Positions 42,926 through 50,700 of a stretch of 64,000 nucleotides of DNA are shown piece after piece. Location of the stretch: NCBI RefSeq assembly GCF_045865695.1, contig NZ_BAACAP010000197.1, positions 1 through 64,000 of the forward strand. Direction: 5' to 3'. Under the pieces are notes generated by a model. It searched no databases, had not been told where the DNA came from, and saw only the letters and a program-made list of their open reading frames with translations. Position numbers and translations under genes: made by a program. The stretch is from Scytonema sp045865695. Its GTDB lineage: Bacteria; Cyanobacteriota; Cyanobacteriia; Cyanobacteriales; Nostocaceae. How positions within the stretch are numbered: the stretch's first letter is position 1; each line of letters begins with the position of its first letter.

Positions 42926-43587
42926 TTTCTTCCCAACCACTTTTGACCGTTCAAACGCTGCACAATACCATACACCAAAAGGTCTAGTGTGATTTTGCGC
43001 TCGTCTATGAGGAATGACTCAAGAGTGCTGGGCTTTTTCCCTTCATTACAGGAAAATGCTTTTTTCCCTTGAATGTCTTCCTCAGGAAAATACAGGTTAA
43101 AGTGGCGCAACCCGTTTTGCAAACTACCTGCTATTTGCCAACAGTCTTCCGCTTTTTCATAGCCAACGATGGGAAGCTTCTGCTTGGCAAAAGATAATTG
43201 TAAATCTTGTACCCCTTCTTTTGCGATCGCTTTTTGTAAAGCTGGCAAGTAGTCTTGCTGTATAAACTCTACAAATGGCTTATCTTCAACACCAGGCGCT
43301 TTCTCTTTTTTTGCCCCTGCCTTAGCGGCGGCTGGCTTTTCATCTGCATCCCCGGCGGCTTTACCTGCTGGCTTTTCCCGTTTGGGTGGTGCAGTTTTGG
43401 CTTTTGCCGCATTGGGATTAGTTTCTGGGTTTGCCGTTGTGGGGTCTGGAGCGTTGGCAGTTGGAATGCTTGTCGCTTCTGGTGAATCTGTGCTGGGAGC
43501 ATTTTCTTCAGCGACACTGGGGGCTTGCTTATCGACAGTGCTGGGAGCAACTTCTCCTGCTTGATTGTGATTTGTTTCTTCTGCCAT
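42922..43587 (-). CDS. DUF2996 domain protein
   Basis: 221 residues. The first 105 are low complexity, rich in Ala, Pro, Glu and Lys (TNPNAAKAKTAPPKREKPAG and similar), and probably disordered. The conserved DUF2996 domain follows: FVEFIQQDYLPALQKAIAKE, CWQIAGSLQNGLRHFNLYFP, ESFLIDERKITLDLLVYGIV, RLNGQKWLGRN. The family is largely confined to cyanobacteria and plastids. An Arabidopsis member, LLP1/LPA2-like, has been linked to photosystem assembly, but I would not transfer that here. Confidence 0.8.
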   Translation of the reverse strand: MAEETNHNQAGEVAPSTVDKQAPSVAEENAPSTDSPEATSIPTANAPDPTTANPETNPNAAKAKTAPPKREKPAGKAAGDADEKPAAAKAGAKKEKAPGVEDKPFVEFIQQDYLPALQKAIAKEGVQDLQLSFAKQKLPIVGYEKAEDCWQIAGSLQNGLRHFNLYFPEEDIQGKKAFSCNEGKKPSTLESFLIDERKITLDLLVYGIVQRLNGQKWLGRN

Positions 43588-43702
43588 TGCTTGGAGTCAA
43601 TCCTTCCGACTTGACTGTTTCACTTTCATTTTGACATAGCTCTGTGAGTTATTACCGCGCTTTAGATCCCCGATTTCTGGCAGGAGTCGGAGATCTTTCT
43701 CA

Positions 43703-43823
43703 CTCTCGTTCCCAGGCTCAGCCTGGGAATGCCTTGAGGGAGGCTCCGCCTCCCGTACCCAACCTGTCACGCTCCGCAGAGCCCCGGTGGCTGCATTCCT
43801 AGGTTCTACCTAGGAACAAGGAA
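43703..43823. repeat. CTCGTTCCCAGGC dispersed repeat
   Basis: CTCGTTCCCAGGCTCAGCCTGGGAATGCC, GGAGGCTCCGCCTCCCG, GCTCCGCAGAGC, CCTAGGTTCTACCTAGGAAC: a chain of small palindromes. An inverted relative occurs at 54716-54870. It ends at the hemW stop codon. Confidence 0.7.
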
Positions 43824-44999
43824 TCACTGACGGAACAACTCTGCCAGTACCACATTAGAGAACAAAAAACCTTCGGGATCGCTTAGACGTAATCTTCCGC
43901 CTGCCACTTCCACCCAACCTTTCTCTTGATAAGTTGCACAGCACCGCTCGATTTCTTTTACCTTCTCTTTGCCGAAATACTCTGTTAATACAGCCAAGCT
44001 GACACCCTCTGCCAATCTTAACCCTAACATTAAAGTTTCTAATAAAACCTCATCTGGTGGTGTCACATCACAATCAATCATCGCTCCATTTTGCACCCAG
44101 CGATAATATTCCTTAGTGGTGCGCGGACGGTTGAAGCGTTTTCCTCCAACATAACTTGCTGCACCCATGCCAAAGCCGTAATATGGACGGTTCTCCCAGT
44201 AAACTCGATTGTGGCGGCATTGATGTCCTGGTTTGGCGTAGTTAGAAATTTCATAATGTTCGTAGCCTGCATTTTTTAAAAATTTCTGTGCCAACCTATA
44301 CATTTCAACTGTGGTTTCATCTGTTGGTAAAGGGCGATCCCCAGGTTTGTAATACCGCCCAAAAGGCGTCTGTGGCTCAATTGTCAAGTCATAAATAGAT
44401 ATATGCGTAGGTGATAGGGCAATCGCTTTTTCTAAAGATTCTTCCCACCTATCTAAAGTTTGATGCGGTAATCCCGATATTAAATCTATGCTAAATTCGG
44501 GAACCGCGACTAGTTGAATTAACTCAACGGCGGCGAAAATATCTGAGACGGCGTGCGATCGCCCGCTCACTTTTAATAGATCGTCCTGAAAAGCTTGCAC
44601 GCCCAAACTGATCCGGTTTGTGCCTGCTGCACGGTAGCCTTGTATATGGGCTAAGTCAAAAGTACCTGGGTCCATTTCCATGGAAATTTCTGCTTTAGAG
44701 GATATGCCAAATTGCTTATCCAACGCTGTCAATATCGTTTGTAACTGTTCTACAGAGAGAAGGGAGGGAGTACCGCCACCAAAAAAGATTGTTTGCAATG
44801 GTTGACCGAGAGAAGGTGCGAGCGCGATTTCTTGACACAAAGCGCTGACGTACTGAGAAATAGTGCCTGATGTTTCACCCCGCAAGCGATCTCCGACCAC
44901 TGAAACTGGAAAATCGCAGTAGAAGCATCGCCGCCTACAGAAAGGAATGTGAACATAAGCAGAGGAGGGAGCGCCAACAACATTGACTGAATAAACCAT
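43824..44999 (-). CDS. hemW: HemW, radical SAM heme chaperone
   Basis: 391 residues. The radical SAM cluster motif HIPFCRRRCFYCDFPV (C-x3-C-x2-C) is followed by the HemW signature FFGGGTPSLLSVEQL, then EMDPGTFDLAHIQGY, NRISLGVQAFQDDLL and a C-terminal HemN-like wing (LMLGLRLAEGVSLAVL). Proteins of this subfamily were formerly called coproporphyrinogen oxidase HemN-like but lack the extra residues for that reaction. They bind and deliver heme. It is a monocistronic gene between repeats. Confidence 0.9.
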   Translation of the reverse strand: MVYSVNVVGAPSSAYVHIPFCRRRCFYCDFPVSVVGDRLRGETSGTISQYVSALCQEIALAPSLGQPLQTIFFGGGTPSLLSVEQLQTILTALDKQFGISSKAEISMEMDPGTFDLAHIQGYRAAGTNRISLGVQAFQDDLLKVSGRSHAVSDIFAAVELIQLVAVPEFSIDLISGLPHQTLDRWEESLEKAIALSPTHISIYDLTIEPQTPFGRYYKPGDRPLPTDETTVEMYRLAQKFLKNAGYEHYEISNYAKPGHQCRHNRVYWENRPYYGFGMGAASYVGGKRFNRPRTTKEYYRWVQNGAMIDCDVTPPDEVLLETLMLGLRLAEGVSLAVLTEYFGKEKVKEIERCCATYQEKGWVEVAGGRLRLSDPEGFLFSNVVLAELFRQ

Positions 45000-45274
45000 T
45001 TTGATAAAGATTGAAATTATTAATCGAAGAGTTAGAAATAATGAAAATTACTGTGTTATTTGGATTTTTTTATCGTTTTACAACAAAAAGATGAAAAAGA
45101 TAAAGCATAAAACTCTTTGGTTATAATAAGTGCATATCTTTCAAACAAAACGCTTAGAAGTGTATGAAGGATAAGGGATACTTTACACTTTATCCTTATA
45201 TCTAAATCTATCGTACCGAGGAAATAAAAAATACCTTGTTCGGGTTAGCACAATTCCAAGAAAACAACACCATC

Positions 45275-46351
45275 ATGGTTGATGCAATTATTATTTTTTC
45301 ATTCGTCCTAGCAGCAACGGGTATAGGTTATTACACTATAGACTTATTCCCAAGAGGAGTTCTGGCTAGTGTTAGCAACCAAGAAGCTTTACGTCTAGTC
45401 TTTGCTGCATTCACCGCTATCATTGGCGGTGCAATTGGATTAAGGTTCCAGACAGGATACCGACGCTTGGAAGCACAAGTCCGAGAATTACCATTTGATG
45501 TCATTTTAACTCGTGCCATTGGCTTGGTTGTTGGGCTACTGATAGCTAACTTGATGCTTGCTCCCCTATTTTTGCTACCAATTCCAGCAGATTTTGGATT
45601 TATTAAACCTTTGGTCGCTGTTGTGGGTAGTATAGTTCTGTCATACACGGGCATGAACTTAGCTGATTCCCACGGACGAGGATTATTGCGCCTGATTAGT
45701 CCCAATACGGTAGAGTCAATGGTCGTGGAAGGGACTTTAAAACCTGCTACGACCAAAGTTTTAGACACTAGCTGTATTATAGACGGTCGGATTGAATCAC
45801 TGCTAGAAACTGGGTTTTTAGAAGGGCAACTGCTCGTACCCCAGTTTGTTTTACAAGAATTACAGCAAGTTGCTGATGCTAGTAAAGACCAAAAGCGAGT
45901 TAGAGGGAGACGCGGACTGGAAATTCTTAACAGAATCAAAGGGACTTATCCAGAGCGGATTGTAATTAACCCTACTGACTATGAGGACATTACAACTGTT
46001 GATGCTAAGTTAGTGCGATTTGCTCAAGAAATTAGCGGTACGTTACTGACCAATGATTACAATTTATCAAAAGTGGCTAGCGTACAGAAAGTTCCCGTAC
46101 TGAATGTTAATGACTTGGTAAATGCAGTTCGTCCTACTTACTTACCTGGTGACAATATTGACATTAAGGTACTTAAAGAAGGGAAAGAACCAACTCAAGG
46201 CATTGGCTATCTCGACGATGGCACAATGGTTGTGGTGGAAGAAGGCAGTAGTTATGTAGGAGGCGAAATCCGAGTCGTCGTTACAAGTGCTTTGCAAACT
46301 TCCGCAGGAAGGATGATTTTTGCCAAACCACAAGCTTCTGCGATCGCATGA
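45275..46351 (+). CDS. PIN/TRAM domain membrane protein
   Basis: 358 residues from ATG 45275; a TTG at 45236 is possible but less likely. Four N-terminal transmembrane helices (VDAIIIFSFVLAATGIGYYT, LRLVFAAFTAIIGGAIGLRF, AIGLVVGLLIANLMLAPLFL, PLVAVVGSIVLSYTGMNLAD) precede a PIN nuclease domain. Its acidic residues are in KVLDTSCIIDGRIE, FVLQELQQVADASKDQKRVR, DITTVDAKLVRFAQ and LLTNDYNLSKVA. A TRAM RNA-binding domain ends the protein (GYLDDGTMVVVEEGSSYVGG). This is the YacL-like family, thought to be a membrane-tethered RNase. Confidence 0.9.
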   Translation: MVDAIIIFSFVLAATGIGYYTIDLFPRGVLASVSNQEALRLVFAAFTAIIGGAIGLRFQTGYRRLEAQVRELPFDVILTRAIGLVVGLLIANLMLAPLFLLPIPADFGFIKPLVAVVGSIVLSYTGMNLADSHGRGLLRLISPNTVESMVVEGTLKPATTKVLDTSCIIDGRIESLLETGFLEGQLLVPQFVLQELQQVADASKDQKRVRGRRGLEILNRIKGTYPERIVINPTDYEDITTVDAKLVRFAQEISGTLLTNDYNLSKVASVQKVPVLNVNDLVNAVRPTYLPGDNIDIKVLKEGKEPTQGIGYLDDGTMVVVEEGSSYVGGEIRVVVTSALQTSAGRMIFAKPQASAIA

Positions 46352-46358
46352 GATCGAC

Positions 46359-46541
46359 ATGACAAGAATTAGAGTTAAACTTTGCAGCCGATGTGGATTA
46401 ACCGCATCGGTTCTTTATCGAGTGAAGTACGAAGAGGATGGGCAATGGGTTTTTGTTTGCCCTAATTGTTGGGAAAAAGTCAGTCAAAATAACCCATTTT
46501 ACGTTTACGGAGGAACGTGGAAAGCAAAGAAGAAAAATTGA
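46359..46541 (+). CDS. Small zinc-ribbon-like conserved protein
   Basis: 60 residues from ATG 46359, 7 bp after the PIN/TRAM gene (an upstream ATG at 46320 overlaps that gene). Two CxxC pairs, KLCSRCGLTASVLYRVKYEE and VFVCPNCWEKV, form a likely zinc ribbon, followed by NPFYVYGGTWKAKKKN. The PIN/TRAM gene and this one are probably co-transcribed. The function is unknown. Confidence 0.75.
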   Translation: MTRIRVKLCSRCGLTASVLYRVKYEEDGQWVFVCPNCWEKVSQNNPFYVYGGTWKAKKKN

Positions 46542-46583
46542 ACAAAATTTGAGATGTTGGCTTGAGAAAGTCTTATAGAAATT

Positions 46584-47702
46584 ATGAAAAAAACTCTTGG
46601 TGTTGTCGCTAGAGAGTACCATGAAAACACTGCTCTTTTTGGAGCAAAAACCGCTTTGTTGCAAGAGATGGCAAATGAAGCTCAGAATCTTGCCATCGAG
46701 CTTTTAGTATTTTCTCCATTGACTTGGCAGCCAGGAGAATTTGAAATCAACGGGTATAGCTTTTGTGATGGTGCGTGGGTTGCTAACAGACACATTATGC
46801 CGAATAATCTCTATTATAGATTTATTGCTCGTACTCATGAGAAAACATTAATCAGAGATTTTAATTGCTTTTTGAGACAAAATAACTTTAATTTCCTAAA
46901 TCCTTTGGAGTTAGGTTCTTTAGTAAAAAACAAAATGTTATTTTATAATTTTTTAATTGAGAATAATATTCCTACAATTGAATCTATTCTTATCGACAAT
47001 GCTTCAGAAGAAATGATAGAGAGTTTTTTAAACTACAGTAACTGTATATATATAAAGCCAATTAAGGGGCATGGAGGAAAGGGCATTGCGATCGTTAAGC
47101 AAAGCCAACACGATCGAGAAGCTTTTTATTTGATGACAAAAAGCTGTATGGTAATTAATCGCAAAGAATTATTAGAAACTCTGAAAGCAAAATTCAATTC
47201 AAGCTCTTATCTACTTCAGCCAAAAGCCAAAGTTTTTGAGTTAGATAATTCACATTTTGACGTAAGAGTGCTAGTTCAAAACTCTGGAAACGCAAATTAC
47301 CAAGTTACAGGTATGGGAGCGAGGATTGGTAGCAAACATTCTTGGATTACAAATATCAATGGTGATGGTAAAGCTCTATCTATTTATGAGTTGAGATAAT
47401 TTTATCAAAAAAATTATGGTAGAAGTATTGATTTAGAGATAATTAGAATAACAGATATTTGCCTGGAATGCTGTCACAAAATTCATGAAAAAATTGGTAA
47501 TTTTACAGAAATTGGTTTTGATATTTTATTGACTTTAGATAAAGGTCCCCTCGTTTTAGAAGCCAACTCTCAACCTGGACGGAAGATATTTAAGGCGATC
47601 GCTAGTTTATATGAAGAAAATTCTACAGAATTTCTTCGATATAAAGAGCTTAGACGCACAAGTATTAAACTTCCTCTAATTTTTGCTTTAAATAATACCT
47701 AG
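46584..47702 (+). pseudogene. YheC/YheD-like ATP-grasp gene interrupted by one stop codon
   Basis: The frame from 46584 reads KKTLGVVAREYHENTALFGA to ATP-grasp motifs IYIKPIKGHGGKGIAIVKQ and HFDVRVLVQNSG, GMGARIGSKHSWITNINGDG. It reaches TAA at 47397, but the same frame continues without any other defect for 101 codons (FYQKNYGRSIDLEIIRITDI ... FTEIGFDILLTLDKGPLVLE ... ANSQPGRKIF) to TAG at 47700. The Mg-binding E-x-N (LEANSQPG) lies beyond the stop. So the gene is 372 codons with a single nonsense codon at 271-272, a fresh pseudogene or a sequencing error. It is convergent with the 1996-residue gene, with 4 bp between them. Confidence 0.8.
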
Positions 47703-47706
47703 TTTC

Positions 47707-50700
47707 CTACCATAGAGGATTGGTTATGATTAACGCCTCTGCTGCTAAACTGTCCAATGGATGGGAGAAAAAATACCCCTGTCCGTATTCACAATTCAAC
47801 CATCTGAGGAGTGCAAGTTGAGAGGCTGTTTCCACGCCTTCGGCTGTCACTTCACAACCTAGTTTCTGTGCCAGTGTAACAATTGTCTCAATAATCTCTA
47901 AATTCCTACCATTAGAGTTTATTGGGCTAACAAAGGAGCGGTCAATTTTTAACCCATGAATTGGAAAGCTATGAAGACGACCCAATGATGAATAACCAGT
48001 TCCAAAGTCATCAATTGACAACTTAATGCCCAAATTTTGAAGCTGTAAGAGTAAGGTAGTAGTCCGATCGCTGTTTTCCATGATGACGCTTTCAGTAATT
48101 TCTAGCACAAGAGACGAGGCATCAAGACTCGTCTGGTGCAAAATTCGCACTATCTGCTCGATCAAATCCGGCTGGGAAAACTGTTTGATTGAGAGATTGA
48201 CGCTGATTTTCTTGAGCGAATTGGAGCGATGACGCACCCGCCAAGCTTGCATCTGGAGACAAGCCTCGTGCAGCACCCAATAGCCAATTGCGACAATCAG
48301 TCCAGTTTCTTCCGCCACTGGGATAAAATCTAATGGAGAAACGAGACCGCGCTCTGGATGCTGCCAGCGGATCAAAGCCTCAAAACCTGTAATCCTGCCA
48401 CTTGTAAGCGACACAATTGGTTGATAGTAAACTTGAAATTCTTGGCGGTCAAGAGCACGCCGTAAATCTGTTTCTAACTGCAATCGGGCAACAGCATTAG
48501 CATACATACCTGGGTTGAAGAGTTCATAGCGCCCCCTACCCAAAGCCTTAGCTCGATACATTGCGGTGTCAGCATCGCGGAGTAAATCTTCTGGTCGGTC
48601 ATAGCCGACACTTAAGGCGATGCCCATACTTGCGGTAGTAAATACTTCTTGCCCATCAAGATGAAAGGGCAACGACAGTGCCTGATGAATCCGGTCAGCA
48701 ATGTGGAATGCGTCACTGATATCCTGAAGCTCCTCAAGCAGAACTGTGAACTCGTCTCCCCCGAGACGTGCAACTGTGTCCCTCGGTCTCAGGCAAACTT
48801 TTAACCTGGTGGCAATAGCAATTAGGAATTGGTCTCCAACTAAATGTCCAAGGCTGTCATTGATCGTTTTAAAGCCATCCAAGTCCAGAAACAGGACAGC
48901 AAATAGATAATCCATGTGCTGTTTTGCCTGTTTGAGCGCACTTCTAAGGCGGTCTATAAACAAAGCGCGGTTTGGTAGACCCGTCAATGCATCATGGAAC
49001 GCAGCATGATGCAGTTGTGACTCTACCCGCTTGCGATCGGTAATCTCAGCTTCTAAACGCTTGTTAGCTTCCAATAGTTCCGTATTAGTAACCTTAAGTT
49101 TTTCAAAATAATCTTGTAAGTTAGTATAAAGTTTTGCATTTTCAATTGAGATTAATACTTGAGTAGTTAATAACTTTAATACTTTAAAACGGTCTGGAGT
49201 AAAGGCTCCAGTGGTCAGGTTATTTTCTAAGTAAAGGAAACCCGCCAATTTGGCTTGATTCAATAGCGGCACACACAACACTGATTTCGTCAGGTGTTTT
49301 ACGATGTAGGGATCGCGGGTAAAAAGCCCTTCGTGCATGGCATCGTTCAAAATGATACTTTCTTGAGTTCGGCTTACGTAATTGATTATGCTCAGAGGTA
49401 CCATTGGGATATTGTTGCTGCTACTGACTGCTTCAATAGGAATAAACGGTAAAACTTTGAATTCATTATTATCAAATCTTCCTGATGCCGCAATAACCCA
49501 TTGTCCTTGTTTGCTCAAAATGAGATAACCTTTTTGAGCCCCGGCATTCTCGAGGACAATTTTCATCATCTTTTCCAATAAGGTATTGAGCACAATTTCA
49601 CTCGATAGAGTTTGAGACGCTTTGAGAACGCTAGCCATATCGAGTTTATTTGAATCAGTTGTTGAAATTGTTGTCAGGGCGAATGATGTTTCGCCCGTAC
49701 AAGACGACCCTTGAGCAAAAAACTGAGGATACCTTTGTTCTAAATCCTTGACCTTTGCCGTAGCTTGCCAGCAAACATAGCCATAGTGAGCCTTTGTCAT
49801 GTAGAGTTTGCCAAATTCTTCTATTCCATGCGCCAAATAAAAATTTGCGGCTAACTCATAAGCTAATGCTTCCTCTTGAATATATCCGTTATCCCTTGCT
49901 CCTTTTATAGCTCGTTCATAAAGCTTCATTGCTTCAAAGACTTGTTCCAAAACTCGTGCCTTTTCTGCCTCTACTAGATCGTAATTGTGCTGAAAATTCA
50001 TCGGCGCATGGTCAGCCCAAGTTTTCATTTCCTTTTGGTTAACTGCCACTTGTTCTATATATTGTTTCCGTTCTTGAACATTTTGGTTAGGATAATTGGC
50101 TAGAAGCGAGAGAGAATAATAAAAATTATGTTCAGCAGAAGCCAGTAGACCTTCCAAAGATTGTTTATTCGCTGCTGCATTTTCAGCGTTCTTAACTGCT
50201 GACGTATATTTCTTAAATAAATAATTTAACCTTGTTTTTGCTAGCTCGATAACAAATAGCGATTGCGAGTTCTTCTTTCTTTGTAAAATAGGTAGCATTT
50301 CACTTTCATTAAACATCTCTCCCATCAATCTGTTAGATTCTATAGAATTTTCTCTTAAATTTAATACTAATTGACCCCAAATTTTGACATAATTTAGAGA
50401 AAAATCCTGTTTCATTGATTGAATTAGACTTATATAAGTATTATACTTTTGCTTAACATAATCTAAGGGTTTTCCCACCAAAAGTAAATTAGAGCAGTAG
50501 TTAATAGCTGCATAAGATGCATATTCTATGTCTCCAGTTTCGATTAATATTTTAAGTGTCTCTAATAAAGATTCTAAAGTCGAACTTTTATGTTCTTTCC
50601 ATGGTCTGATACAACAGTTAAACATTAAGTGAACTTTACCTTTTATTTCTGAAGCATCAAACTGTTCCAACATTTTTAATGAGAGTTTTCCAAGTTGGTA

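Noticed and set aside
45331..45939. 202-codon minus-strand frame
   Set aside because: Antisense shadow of the PIN/TRAM gene, which has clear domain motifs.
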